NCBI GenBank assembly: GCA_002432945.1
Contig: DJHE01000008.1
Location: forward strand, 11,468 to 49,122
Direction of reading: 5' to 3'
Origin: Synergistaceae bacterium UBA5827
GTDB lineage: Bacteria; Synergistota; Synergistia; Synergistales; 79-D21
Length of the DNA stretch: 37,655 nucleotides
Positions 17,185 to 26,406 of this stretch are shown here, piece by piece (within the stretch, counting starts at the first letter, position 1; every line of letters starts with the position of its first letter). A model generated the notes under the pieces. It searched no databases. It was given only the letters and a program-made list of their open reading frames with translations, and was not told where the DNA came from. The position numbers were made by a program, and so were the translations under genes.

Positions 17185-17234
17185 GGGACAAAAGAAGCGG
17201 GGGGCCCGCTTGGACCCCCCGCTTCTTTTGTCCC
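17185..17234. terminator. Bidirectional terminator between converging operons
   Basis: A perfect 20-bp inverted repeat (17185-17204 with 17215-17234) around a 10-nt loop. A GC-rich core (GCGGGGGG/CCCCCCGC) is flanked by AAAAGAA on the left and TTCTTTT on the right, so each strand ends in a U-rich tail. It lies immediately after the plus-strand stop and touches the purE stop codon. Confidence 0.93.
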
Positions 17235-17749
17235 TAAAAGGCTTCTTCCGGTGCGGTAGGAAGCCCGTCCAGGTCTTTCCTGTCCGTACGGATCTTTTCG
17301 GAAGCAGTTGCGCTTTGCGTTTTAAGCCTACCTAGAATGTTTGGGTCCATTAGCGCCAGTATCCTTGCGGCCAACAGTGCCGCATTCTTGGCCCCATCGA
17401 TGCCCACGGACCCGACCGGAATTCCCGGAGGCATCTGTGTGACTGCGAAAAGGGCATCCTCCCCCCCGAGAGTGCCGGATGAAACGGGAACCCCGATAAC
17501 CGGCAGGGACGAATGTGCGGCCAAAACCCCAGGAAGAGCTGCTGAGAGTCCCGCAACACCGATAAGGACGATCAACCCCCTGTCCTGTGCTTTCCTGGCA
17601 TAGGCGACGACGTCTTCAGGTGTCCTGTGTGCGGAGGCCACGGTGATTTCGTACGGGATCCCGAGTTCAGCGAGTGATTCTGCCGCCTTTTTCCCAACAA
17701 ACAGGTCCGATTTCGATCCGAGAACGATGCCAACAAGCGGTCCGGGCAT
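17234..17749 (-). CDS. purE: PurE, 5-(carboxyamino)imidazole ribonucleotide mutase or AIR carboxylase
   Basis: Forms CAIR in purine synthesis; 171 residues, last gene of the pur operon. The N-terminus MPGPLVGIVLGSKSD, the catalytic-histidine segment SAHRTPEDV, and GVPVSSGTL, QMPPGIPVG and KNAALLAARIL are all PurE features. The loop that reads GGAAHLPG in E. coli class I enzymes reads AGLSAALPG here, so the class I histidine is replaced by alanine. No purK is in the operon, so use of CO2 directly is possible. A longer upstream frame exists, but ATG 17749 has GGAGGG in place and begins at the conserved N-terminus. A 13-nt gap separates it from purD. Confidence 0.95.
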   Translation of the reverse strand: MPGPLVGIVLGSKSDLFVGKKAAESLAELGIPYEITVASAHRTPEDVVAYARKAQDRGLIVLIGVAGLSAALPGVLAAHSSLPVIGVPVSSGTLGGEDALFAVTQMPPGIPVGSVGIDGAKNAALLAARILALMDPNILGRLKTQSATASEKIRTDRKDLDGLPTAPEEAF

Positions 17750-17762
17750 TTGTATCCCTCCC

Positions 17763-19058
17763 TCAAGGGCGGACGGGCCAGGGAGACTGGACCGCCTTCG
17801 CTGAAATATCCGTCCGGTAAAATGCATCGGCAAAACCGATCTTCGAAACAGCTTCATAAGCTTTTGCCTTTGCCAGGGCGAGGGTTGAGGCCACTCCTAC
17901 CACGGTCATGACCCTTCCTCCCGAGGTAAGAAGCCCCAGTTTCGGGTCCATGCTAGTACCAGCCTGGAAAACGAGGACTCCCTCAATTGCTTCGGCCTGG
18001 TCGATGCCTAGAACCTGGTGCCCCTTTGCGTATTTTCCTGGATATCCACCTGAAGCGAGGACGATCCCGACAGCACTGTCGACGGGCTGCCCCCAGGCAA
18101 CGGAATCAAGATGGCCCGCGCAGCAAGCTTCCACGACTTCCGCCCAATCGCCCGGAAAAGCCGCGAGAACAACCTGGGCTTCCGGATCCCCAAGCCTGAC
18201 GTTGTATTCGAGGACGCGGCATTTCTTTTCCCGATCGATCATCAGGCCTGCGTAAATGACCCCGCAAAAATCGATTTTTTCGGCAGCTAGACCTCTGACC
18301 GTGGGCTCCAGGATAGTGTCAAAAATTGTGTCGAGCAGGGATTCATCCGCCCAAGGAACGGGACAATAGGCCCCCATCCCACCCGTGTTAGGCCCCTTGT
18401 CACCATCGAAGGCGCGTTTATGGTCCTGGCTGGTCGGCAATAGCCTGACCGTACGGCCGTCGGTTACGGCCAGTATGGTGATTTCGGTACCCGGAAGGAA
18501 ATCTTCGATCACGACAACCCTGCCTGCTTCACCGAGGTCCCCTTCAATGAGGAGGGAACTGCAAATCGTAAGGGCCTCTTCCAGCGTTTCCGGAAGGAAA
18601 GCGCCCTTTCCGGCAGCAAGGCCGTCCGCTTTGACGACATAGGGGGCCGTCCTTGATCTAAGTGCCTTTTCCGCTTCCACCATGTTCGTCACGATATCGA
18701 ACGGAGCCGTGGGTATTCCGTGTCGATCCATGAATTGCTTGGAGAAAGCCTTGCTCCCCTCAAGACGTGCTCCCGACATTCCAGGGCCAAAAACGGGGAT
18801 GCCCTTTTCGCGAAGGGCATCAGCCACGCCTGCAACCAAAGGAGCCTCCGGCCCGACAACGACATGGTCCGCTTTTACTCTTTCGACCAGGTCGAGAACG
18901 GCAACGGGATCGCAGGGGTCAATGTCGTGGCAGGGAGCAATCCTGGCGATTCCTGGGTTGCCGGGAGCCGCGTCGAGGGCTTCAACCCTTTCAGACTTTT
19001 CCAGGGCCCAGGCAATAGCATGCTCCCGGGCACCTCCACCGAGAAGGAGTATTTTCAA
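17763..19058 (-). CDS. purD: Phosphoribosylamine-glycine ligase
   Basis: ATP-grasp enzyme (431 residues) that makes GAR from phosphoribosylamine and glycine. The N-terminus is KILLLGGGAREHAIAWAL, with GPEAPLVAG, the SKAFSKQFMDRHGIPTA region, VVKADGLAAGKG, GPNTGGMGAY and RLGDPEAQVVL. The start is a TTG at 19058, with AGGGTGGG about 6 nt upstream. No ATG keeps the conserved beginning. It follows purH by 20 nt. Confidence 0.96.
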   Translation of the reverse strand: MKILLLGGGAREHAIAWALEKSERVEALDAAPGNPGIARIAPCHDIDPCDPVAVLDLVERVKADHVVVGPEAPLVAGVADALREKGIPVFGPGMSGARLEGSKAFSKQFMDRHGIPTAPFDIVTNMVEAEKALRSRTAPYVVKADGLAAGKGAFLPETLEEALTICSSLLIEGDLGEAGRVVVIEDFLPGTEITILAVTDGRTVRLLPTSQDHKRAFDGDKGPNTGGMGAYCPVPWADESLLDTIFDTILEPTVRGLAAEKIDFCGVIYAGLMIDREKKCRVLEYNVRLGDPEAQVVLAAFPGDWAEVVEACCAGHLDSVAWGQPVDSAVGIVLASGGYPGKYAKGHQVLGIDQAEAIEGVLVFQAGTSMDPKLGLLTSGGRVMTVVGVASTLALAKAKAYEAVSKIGFADAFYRTDISAKAVQSPWPVRP

Positions 19059-19078
19059 TTTATTCCCACCCTTTCTTT

Positions 19079-20605
19079 CTAGTGGCGAAAGGTCCTCCGA
19101 CCCGTGATAAAAAGAGAGACCCCGAGGGAAGTGGCCGCTTCAAAGACCTCCTTGTCACGGATGGACCCTCCAGGCTGGATGATGGCCTGTATGCCGGCTG
19201 CTGCAGCAAGCTCTATGCTGTCGGCAAACGGGAAAAAAGCGTCGCTGGCGAGAACGGCTCCGCGAGAGGACTCGCCGGCCTTGCCAAGAGCCCATTGAAC
19301 GGCGTCGACTCGACTCGTGAAGCCTCGTCCAATTCCCAGGGTTTTTCCTTCGGCGGCCACGACAATGGCATTGCTCTTGCTGAGGGCACAGGATTTCCAG
19401 GCAAAAAGCAGGTCCGGCCAAAGGTCCGGACGCGGTTTTCCGATCCATTCACCGTTGCTTTCATTTGGAAGGGGAGGGAGACAATCTTCCTGCACGAGGA
19501 CCCCGCTCCATGTACCGGTGTACTGGAAGGGAGAAACTCGTCCGCCTTGCCAGTGGATAACGCGCAAATTGGGTCGATTGCCAGAAAGAAATTCGACCAC
19601 GCCCCGTGCATAAGAAGGTGCGACCAGAACTTCCGTGTAGTTGGCCGCTATCCTTTCCGCAGTTCTCATGTCTAGTTCACGGGTAAGGCCGACGATGCCT
19701 CCGAACGCTGAAACCGGGTCACACTCTACCGCATCCAGGTACGCCTGCTCGAGGTTGGAACCGAGGGAAATTCCCGATGGCGTCGTATGCTTGATAACAA
19801 TGACCGCCGGTTCGTCCTGGAAAAGTGCGGAACCTCTCAAGGCCGCGTCCAGGTCAAGAATGTTGTTGTAGGACATTTCCTTCCCTGCAAGCTGTTTCCA
19901 GGGAAGGTCCGAAAGTGGGGGCAAGGCCAGTGCGGCTTCCTGGTGGGGATTTTCCCCGTAGCGGAGGGGGAGTACAGGCTTCAACGCAAGAGGGATCATC
20001 CCATCAAGGCTGGCAGGTTTCCCGACCTCGCGGGAAATGCCCCGGTGGATGGTCGCATCATATGAGGCCGTCGTAGCGAATCCCTTGAGCGCAAACTCCT
20101 GTCGGGTCTTGATCGTGACGTTCCCTTCGGAGGATATTTCTTCCAGGGCTTTCGAATAGTCCTTGGGATCGGTCAGTAGGATGACCTGATGATAATTTTT
20201 GGCGGCAGCCCTAATTAGGGTCACGCCTCCGATGTCAATGTTCTCAAGAAGAGTTTCCAGGTCCGATCCCTTCCGTGAAACCTCCTCAAAGGGATATAGG
20301 TTGCAGACGACCATGTCTATCAGCGGGATGCCGAAGCGCTCAACGTCGTTCAAATCTTCATCGAAATGGCGGCGTGCAAGTATTCCTCCAAAGATCGACG
20401 GGTGCAATGTTTTAACGCGTCCTCCGAGCATGTGCGGATAACCTGTAAGGTCGGCGACTTCGCGGATTTCCAGGCCCGCTTCCCTAAGCGCCCTGGCTGT
20501 GCCGGAGCTGGAGATGATCTCCCACCCGGCCCGGGACAGGCTTTTCGCCAGTTCAACGACGCCTTCCTTGTCCCAGACTGAGATGAGTGCCCGTTTTTCG
20601 CTCAC
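19079..20605 (-). CDS. purH: Bifunctional AICAR formyltransferase/IMP cyclohydrolase
   Basis: Catalyses the last two steps to IMP; 508 residues, typical. The N-terminal cyclohydrolase domain (about 1-195) begins SEKRALISVWDKEGV and has KTLHPSIFGGILA. The transformylase domain shows RYGENPHQEAAL, KHTTPSGIS, SNAIVVA and ASDAFFPFADSIE. The start is GTG 20605, with AAAGGAG 9 nt upstream. The GTGA junction overlaps the purN stop by 4 nt. Confidence 0.97.
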   Translation of the reverse strand: MSEKRALISVWDKEGVVELAKSLSRAGWEIISSSGTARALREAGLEIREVADLTGYPHMLGGRVKTLHPSIFGGILARRHFDEDLNDVERFGIPLIDMVVCNLYPFEEVSRKGSDLETLLENIDIGGVTLIRAAAKNYHQVILLTDPKDYSKALEEISSEGNVTIKTRQEFALKGFATTASYDATIHRGISREVGKPASLDGMIPLALKPVLPLRYGENPHQEAALALPPLSDLPWKQLAGKEMSYNNILDLDAALRGSALFQDEPAVIVIKHTTPSGISLGSNLEQAYLDAVECDPVSAFGGIVGLTRELDMRTAERIAANYTEVLVAPSYARGVVEFLSGNRPNLRVIHWQGGRVSPFQYTGTWSGVLVQEDCLPPLPNESNGEWIGKPRPDLWPDLLFAWKSCALSKSNAIVVAAEGKTLGIGRGFTSRVDAVQWALGKAGESSRGAVLASDAFFPFADSIELAAAAGIQAIIQPGGSIRDKEVFEAATSLGVSLFITGRRTFRH

Positions 20606-21198
20606 GATCTTGATCTCCTTTCGGAAAACTGGATTTTACCGTTAAAAAGGTTACGCAAGGTTTGCCAGTAAAGGCGATGCTCGATTTCGTGAATCCTCGA
20701 TTCCAGGCTTTCCACCGTTTCGCCCGTTTCGACGGGAATGGCTTCCTGAGCAAGGATGGGTCCGTGATCAACCCTTTCATCAACCAGGTGTACGGTCACG
20801 CCGGTTACTTTTACCCCGTATCGCCAGGCTTGCACGATTGCGTCCTTGCCGGGGAATGCGGGAAGCAGAGAGGGGTGAATGTTTACGATTTTTCCCGAAA
20901 AACGTGAAACAAATTCGGGTGACAAAATTCTCATGAAACCGGCCAGCACGATCCAGTCGATTCTTTCCTTCTCGATATCCCGTGCCATTTCCTCTTCGCA
21001 GGCGGTTCTCCCGTTTAGCTGGAAAGGATAGCGTTTTGTTTCTATTCCAAGTGCCGCCGCTCTCTCAAGGCCTCCGGCATCGGGGTTATCCGAAGCCGCA
21101 AAGACGATTTCCGCTTCCAGGTCGCCCGAACGGATTTTTTCGGCCAAGGCTTCCATGTTCGTTCCATGCCCGGAAAGAAAGACGGCTATACGCGTCAT
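20602..21198 (-). CDS. purN: Phosphoribosylglycinamide formyltransferase (10-formyl-THF dependent)
   Basis: Transfers formyl from 10-formyltetrahydrofolate to GAR; 198 residues. It begins MTRIAVFLSGHGTNMEAL. Catalytic segments are VNIHPSLLPAFPGKDA (Asn and His) and VHLVDERVDHGPILAQ (Asp). An in-frame TTG at 21201 precedes the ATG, but ATG 21198 fits best, overlapping the purM stop as TGATG. AGGAG lies just inside the end of purM. Confidence 0.96.
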   Translation of the reverse strand: MTRIAVFLSGHGTNMEALAEKIRSGDLEAEIVFAASDNPDAGGLERAAALGIETKRYPFQLNGRTACEEEMARDIEKERIDWIVLAGFMRILSPEFVSRFSGKIVNIHPSLLPAFPGKDAIVQAWRYGVKVTGVTVHLVDERVDHGPILAQEAIPVETGETVESLESRIHEIEHRLYWQTLRNLFNGKIQFSERRSRS

Positions 21199-22187
21199 CA
21201 AAGGATTTCTCCTATAAGTAGAGGAGCCTCGCCTTCGCTCTCAAGGGTGGTCACGAGTTCCTCCAAGCCCTCCGGCGCGACGATGAAAACATAGCCTATG
21301 CCCAGGTTGAAAACGCGCCGCATCTCCTCTTCCGGTACACCTGCATCCCTGAGGAGGGAAAAAACCGGTCCCGGGGTCCACGCTTCGAAATCGATCTGTA
21401 ACTTCAATCCCTTCGGAAGTACTCTCGTTATGTTTTCCTCAAGACCGCCTCCCGTAATGTGGGCCATACCCTTTACAACACCCGTTGAAGTGGCCTTCAT
21501 GGCTGACCGTACGTAGAGTTTCGTAGGCGTGAGAAGAAGACGCCAGAGCGGTTCCTCGCAACCCGCAGGGATCGTGAAAAGAATGTCCTTTTCGTTTCCA
21601 TCGAGGAGGGCTTTTCGAACAAGCGAAAATCCGTTGCTGTGAAGTCCGGAACTTGAAAGCCCCACAACGAGATCATTCGGCTTGATGTCTTTCCCGTCTA
21701 TGAGATCGGTTTCCTTGACAATCCCAACTGCAAAACCAGCAAGGTCGAAACCGTCAGTAGGGTACACCCCCGGCATCTCTGCAGTTTCACCACCAAGGAG
21801 GGCGCAGCCGCTTTCCCTGCAGGCCTCGTGAATCGAGCGGACAACCGGTTCGTAAGCATCGATGTCGAGATGGCCGCAAGCAAGGTAATCGAGGAAAAAG
21901 AGTGGGCGTGCGCCGCAGGTGACAAGGTCGTTCACGCTCATCGCCACGAGGTCCTGCCCAAGGAACTCGAGGTGGCCGCAAGCTTTTGCAATTTCCATCT
22001 TTGTCCCGACCCCATCGCAGCAGGCCGCAAGGAGGGTTTTCCCGTCAAGGCGGTACAAACCGCTGAATCCACCTATTCCTCCGACTACGCCAGGCTGGGG
22101 AGAGTCCCCGATAATAGCCTTGATCCGCTCGACAAAGAGATTCCCATGGTCAATGCTGACACCCGAATTTTCATAGGTCAGTCCCAT
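21198..22187 (-). CDS. purM: Phosphoribosylformylglycinamidine cyclo-ligase (AIR synthetase)
   Basis: Closes the imidazole ring to form AIR; 329 residues. It begins MGLTYENSGVSIDHGN, with GGFSGLY, CCDGVGTKMEIA, the FFLDYLACG segment, GGETAEMPGVY, GLSSSGLHSNGFSLVR and the AHITGGGLEENI block. The ATG has GGAGGGG 6 nt upstream. It overlaps the end of purF by 17 nt. Confidence 0.97.
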   Translation of the reverse strand: MGLTYENSGVSIDHGNLFVERIKAIIGDSPQPGVVGGIGGFSGLYRLDGKTLLAACCDGVGTKMEIAKACGHLEFLGQDLVAMSVNDLVTCGARPLFFLDYLACGHLDIDAYEPVVRSIHEACRESGCALLGGETAEMPGVYPTDGFDLAGFAVGIVKETDLIDGKDIKPNDLVVGLSSSGLHSNGFSLVRKALLDGNEKDILFTIPAGCEEPLWRLLLTPTKLYVRSAMKATSTGVVKGMAHITGGGLEENITRVLPKGLKLQIDFEAWTPGPVFSLLRDAGVPEEEMRRVFNLGIGYVFIVAPEGLEELVTTLESEGEAPLLIGEIL

Positions 22188-23544
22188 CTTCGTCCCCTCC
22201 CTGCAGGTAATCTCCGGTGAAGCAGGCGATGCAGAGTTCGCACCGGGGTCTTCCTATTGCTGCAACGAGGTCTTCCGGCGACATGTAGGCCAGGGAATCT
22301 GCCCCAACCATCTTCTCGAGGCTTGGCACATCGAGTTGGGCCGCGGCGAGTTCTTCGCAAGTCGGCGTATCGATACCATAATAGCAGGGGAAACGAACCG
22401 GGGGTGAGGCGATCCTTAAATGAACCGCGGATGCCCCATTTTCACTCATCATGTTCACGATCCGGCGGGCCGTCGTACCTCGAACGATTGAATCGTCAAC
22501 AACGACGACTTCCTTGTCCTTGAGGAGTTCCCTTATGGGGTTCAGCTTGATTCGGACTCCGAGGTTCCTGACGAGGTCCGTGGGTTGTATGAAAGTTCTT
22601 CCGACGTAACGGTTCCGGACAACCGCGATCTCGAAAGGTTTTTGGGCTGCTTCTGCATACCCGAGGGCTGCAAGAGTTCCGCTGTCGGGCATACCCGTGA
22701 TAAAGTCCGCAGAAGGACAGGGGGCCCCGATTGCAAGACGCTCCCCAAGTGCTTTCCTGACCTTGTAAACCGAACGGCCATCGATCACGCTATCGGGCCG
22801 CGCAAAGTAGACGTATTCGAAGGAACAGGCATAATGTCGCTTTGTCTTTACCGGTATCCTCACCGATTTGATTCCCGTCCCGTCAATAACGACGATCTCC
22901 CCGGGTTCGACGTCCCGGATGAATTTCGCTCCGACGATGTCGAGGGCACACGTTTCCGATGCGACATAAGTGACATCATCCCTTTCACCAAGGACGAGAG
23001 GCCGGAATCCCCATGGATCCCGTGCCGCGATCAGCCTTCTCCCAAGCATCACGGAGAGGCTGTAGGCACCTCTCAGCCGCCGGAGCGAATCGACAAGGGC
23101 GTCAAGCGGCGGCTTATGGGATTGGTGAGCCATAAGGTGAATGATGACTTCGGTATCGGTAGTGGACTGGAAAATTGCACCGCGGTTTTCAAGGTATCGC
23201 CGGATGCCATCTGCATTGGTCAGGTTACCGTTATGGGCAATGGCAATGGGTCCGCGTGCGTACTTGGCAGCCAGGGGTTGCGCATTCGCAAGCAAAGATT
23301 CACCGGTCGTGGAGTAGCGAACGTGCCCGATTGCACAGCCTGCCTTGATCGACGCGAGTTTTTTCTGGTCCAGGGCGATGTGGACAAGACCCATTCCCTT
23401 GAGGCTATGGACATTCTCCTCACCGTTGATCCATGAAATTCCCGCGGATTCCTGTCCACGGTGCTGCAGGGCGTATAAACCCAGGTAGACATCTTCAAGG
23501 ACGGAGTTGCCCGCTGCCGAAAAAGCTCCGAAAACACCGCACAT
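22171..23544 (-). CDS. purF: Amidophosphoribosyltransferase, Fe-S type
   Basis: Committed step of purine synthesis: PRPP and glutamine to phosphoribosylamine (457 residues). The N-terminal Ntn-hydrolase begins MCGVFGAF, so the catalytic Cys follows the initiator Met directly, without the propeptide of B. subtilis PurF. HVRYSTTG and HNGNLTN are glutaminase blocks. VVVDDSIVRGTT is the PRPP loop. Cysteines in YACSFEYVYFARPDS, DTPTCEEL and CELCIACFTGDY match the 4Fe-4S ligands of the Bacillus enzyme, so the protein is probably oxygen-sensitive. It lies 3 nt after purL. Confidence 0.96.
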   Translation of the reverse strand: MCGVFGAFSAAGNSVLEDVYLGLYALQHRGQESAGISWINGEENVHSLKGMGLVHIALDQKKLASIKAGCAIGHVRYSTTGESLLANAQPLAAKYARGPIAIAHNGNLTNADGIRRYLENRGAIFQSTTDTEVIIHLMAHQSHKPPLDALVDSLRRLRGAYSLSVMLGRRLIAARDPWGFRPLVLGERDDVTYVASETCALDIVGAKFIRDVEPGEIVVIDGTGIKSVRIPVKTKRHYACSFEYVYFARPDSVIDGRSVYKVRKALGERLAIGAPCPSADFITGMPDSGTLAALGYAEAAQKPFEIAVVRNRYVGRTFIQPTDLVRNLGVRIKLNPIRELLKDKEVVVVDDSIVRGTTARRIVNMMSENGASAVHLRIASPPVRFPCYYGIDTPTCEELAAAQLDVPSLEKMVGADSLAYMSPEDLVAAIGRPRCELCIACFTGDYLQGGDEDGTDL

Positions 23545-23547
23545 GTT

Positions 23548-25701
23548 CTAGACCCCTCTCCAGGCTTTCAAAAGCGTTTCGATGGGGAGCGGAGTGGATC
23601 TAGGGAGCCGGAGGCTCTCCCCGCGGACATTCCCCACCTGCCTTACGGGAAATCCTTTCCATATCCTGAGGAACTCAAAAGCTTTTACTGAAGGAACTGC
23701 GTAGAGGGCTCGCGCCCCTCCTTCACCGAAAAGGCTCACCGCTGGAAGAGTCGGTGTCCCTAGTTGGATTTCCGCACCCAGGCCCGATGAAATGGCTTCC
23801 TTGCAGAGGGCAATGCCAAGTCCTCCGCCAAGGATGGGAATGGCACTGTCCGCGACGTTCTTTCCGGCAGTCAGGATTGCTCTTTCCTTGAAATCGCGTT
23901 CCATCTCCGGAGAAGGTGGCACGGGAAGTCCTTTCAACATCCCCATGCACGTGACCTGGAAATGGCTGGCAGGGATCGCGGCATTATCCATCCCGACCAG
24001 GTAGAGAATGTCCCCTTCTTTCCAGTTCCCAGGAAGGAGTGGCGATTCACCGGAAGAGATCAATCCGACCGAGCAGACGAGGGGAGTAGGAAGGATCGAA
24101 AGTCCTGCGCTTTCGTTGTAAAGGCTGACATTGCCCGATACTACCGGGCAACCCAGGTCGACGCAACACTCGGCAAGCCCCTTCACTGCTTCGGAAAATT
24201 CCCAAAACTGTTCGGGATTTTCGGGTGAAGGAAAATTCAGGCAGTTTGTCATTCCCAAATGGCGTGCTCCCGCAACCCAAAGAGGGCGCAGCGAACGGGC
24301 CATCGTCTCGTAGCCGCCGCGGAAAGGGTCAAGCTGGCAGGCCCAGGGAAGCGCTTCCATGGTTATTGCCGCAATATTCCCGTTTTCCTTGATCCTTACC
24401 AGGCTTAAGGGCGCGCCAGGTCCCTGTATCGTATTAACCTGGACCATGCTGTCATATTGGCGGGTGATCCATGTTTTTTCCCTTAAAGAGGGTGAACCGA
24501 TAAGCTTGAGAAGAGATTCAGCCAAGTCCGAGGGCAGGATTTCATTCTCCAACTCGAACGTCTGCCTGTTTGCAAGATTGGCAGGGGTAATAGCCGGCCA
24601 CCTGATTTCAGGGCACCCTCCCCCGATCAGGGACGCCGGAAGGTCAACGGCAACGGAGCCGCCTTTTTCGAGAATAAACCGGTCTCCCTCGACTGTTTTT
24701 CCGATGACGGCGCAATCGAGGTCCCATTTTTCACCGAGCGACAGGACAAGCTCCAGTTTTTCAGGGAGGACGATCAGCAGCATTCGTTCCTGGGATTCGG
24801 AAAGTGCGATTTCCCAGGCACTCATGTCGGCTTCGCGCAAAGGCACCTTGTCGAGGTCAAGGATCATGCCGACGCCACTCTTTGCCGCAATTTCACTTGC
24901 CGAAGAAGTGATGCCGGCTGCACCCATGTCCTGCATGCTGGTCACAAGGCTGTTTTCGAGCGCTTCAAGACAGGCCTCGATCAATAGTTTCTCAACAAAG
25001 GGGTCACCTATCTGGACCTGAGGGCGACTGGCTTTCGTATCCTCACCGAGTTCGACAGAGGCAAATGCGGCTCCACCGATCCCGTCACGTCCCGTTTTGG
25101 ATCCCAGCAATACGACAAGGTTCCCAGGCTCTGCGGTTTGCGAGCTCACGATGGATTCAGCATTGACAAGACCCATGCAGAAAGCATTCAGGAGGGGATT
25201 GTCTTCGTACCTGGCATCGTAAAATGTCTTTCCGCCGACAGTCGGGACACCGACGCAGTTTCCATATCCCCCCACGCCCTTGACGATCCCGTTAGAAAGG
25301 AAGATCGTCTTTCGCGAATCGGGATTGCCAAAAAAAAGGCCGTCCAGGGACGCCATCGGCCTTGCTCCCATGGCAAGGATATCCCGGATAATCCCTCCAA
25401 CTCCAGTGGCCGCTCCCTGGTATGGCTCGACAGCCGAGGGATGGTTATGGCTTTCGACCTTGAAGGCGAGTCCCCAACCATCGCCTGCATCGACGACACC
25501 AGCGTTTTCGCCAACACCTTTCAAAACCGCGGGGCCTTCCTTGGGAAAAAGGCCCAGCAATGGTTTTGAAGACTTGTACGAGCAATGTTCCGACCACATG
25601 ACACCGAAAATGCGCAATTCGGCCTCGTTGGGTTCCCGGCCAAGCTCGCGGCAAATGATTTCGTATTCCGAGTCGAGAAGCCCGGCTTTTCGGTGATCCA
25701 A
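23548..25701 (-). CDS. purL: Phosphoribosylformylglycinamidine synthase, PurL subunit
   Basis: Small-type FGAM synthetase subunit (717 residues) that works with PurS and PurQ. It begins with ELGREPNEAELRIFGVMWSEHCSYK, holding the catalytic His. Further blocks are VESHNHPSAVEPYQGAATGVGG, GVGGYGNCVGVPTVGG, SMQDMGAAGI, GNVSLYNES and LGGGLG. The start is TTG 25701, directly following the purQ TAA stop with no gap. GGGAGG lies 8 nt upstream, inside purQ. No ATG is present near this N-terminus. Confidence 0.96.
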   Translation of the reverse strand: MDHRKAGLLDSEYEIICRELGREPNEAELRIFGVMWSEHCSYKSSKPLLGLFPKEGPAVLKGVGENAGVVDAGDGWGLAFKVESHNHPSAVEPYQGAATGVGGIIRDILAMGARPMASLDGLFFGNPDSRKTIFLSNGIVKGVGGYGNCVGVPTVGGKTFYDARYEDNPLLNAFCMGLVNAESIVSSQTAEPGNLVVLLGSKTGRDGIGGAAFASVELGEDTKASRPQVQIGDPFVEKLLIEACLEALENSLVTSMQDMGAAGITSSASEIAAKSGVGMILDLDKVPLREADMSAWEIALSESQERMLLIVLPEKLELVLSLGEKWDLDCAVIGKTVEGDRFILEKGGSVAVDLPASLIGGGCPEIRWPAITPANLANRQTFELENEILPSDLAESLLKLIGSPSLREKTWITRQYDSMVQVNTIQGPGAPLSLVRIKENGNIAAITMEALPWACQLDPFRGGYETMARSLRPLWVAGARHLGMTNCLNFPSPENPEQFWEFSEAVKGLAECCVDLGCPVVSGNVSLYNESAGLSILPTPLVCSVGLISSGESPLLPGNWKEGDILYLVGMDNAAIPASHFQVTCMGMLKGLPVPPSPEMERDFKERAILTAGKNVADSAIPILGGGLGIALCKEAISSGLGAEIQLGTPTLPAVSLFGEGGARALYAVPSVKAFEFLRIWKGFPVRQVGNVRGESLRLPRSTPLPIETLLKAWRGV

Positions 25702-26406
25702 TTATTTCGACCTCCCTTCGAGCCATTCCTTGATGGAATTCCAAATGCCAAGTCCGTCCGAAGAGCCGAGGATGCGCTCGCTTGCCCTCTCCGGGTGAGG
25801 CATCAGGCCAAGCACATTGCCCCCCTTGTTGACAATGCCGGCGATTCCGTTAAGGGCGCCGTTCGGACTGTATTGTTGGCCGGCGGAACCGTCAGCGGAG
25901 GCATATCGGAAGACGACCTGGCCGTTAGCCTCGAGTTCTTCAAGTTCATTTTCCGGAAGGAAAAAGAGCCCTTCGTGATGAGCTATCGGGAACTGGACGA
26001 TTTGGCCCTTTTTAAAAGCGCTCGTAAAGGGGGTGTCTGTCCTCTCGACCTTGAGGAGGCAATTGCTGCAGATGAATTCAAGGGAAATGTTCGCAAGAAG
26101 GGCACCCGGCAGCAGGCCGGTTTCGGTGAGGACCTGGAATCCATTGCAGATTCCAAGGACAAGCCCGCCTCGTGAGGCATGCTCGCGAACTGCGGGGACA
26201 ATCGGGGAACGGGCGGCCATGGCGCCGCAGCGAAGGTAATCCCCGTATGAAAACCCCCCGGGCAGAACAACGAGCCCCGTATCCTGCGGGAGAGACGTTT
26301 CCTTGTGCCAGACTGCCTGAGTCGGGATACAGGACACGGCCTCCAGGGCATGGATTACGTCACGGTCGCAGTTGCTTCCCGGGAAAATGACAACCGCGGC
26401 TTTCAT
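25702..26406 (-). CDS. purQ: Phosphoribosylformylglycinamidine synthase, glutaminase subunit PurQ
   Basis: Class I glutamine amidotransferase subunit (234 residues) supplying ammonia to PurL. It begins MKAAVVIFPGSNCDRD. The nucleophile elbow is LGICNGFQ (Cys). VVLPGGFSYGDYLR and the C-terminal GLMPHPERA (His, Glu) complete the triad. It begins directly after the purS stop. Confidence 0.97.
   Translation of the reverse strand: MKAAVVIFPGSNCDRDVIHALEAVSCIPTQAVWHKETSLPQDTGLVVLPGGFSYGDYLRCGAMAARSPIVPAVREHASRGGLVLGICNGFQVLTETGLLPGALLANISLEFICSNCLLKVERTDTPFTSAFKKGQIVQFPIAHHEGLFFLPENELEELEANGQVVFRYASADGSAGQQYSPNGALNGIAGIVNKGGNVLGLMPHPERASERILGSSDGLGIWNSIKEWLEGRSK

Noticed and set aside
22585..23436. 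283-residue open frame on the plus strand
   Set aside because: Antisense to purF, whose motifs are all intact. Shadow frame.
24359..25021. 220-residue open frame on the plus strand
   Set aside because: Antisense to purL, serine/arginine-rich as expected from a reverse-strand shadow.
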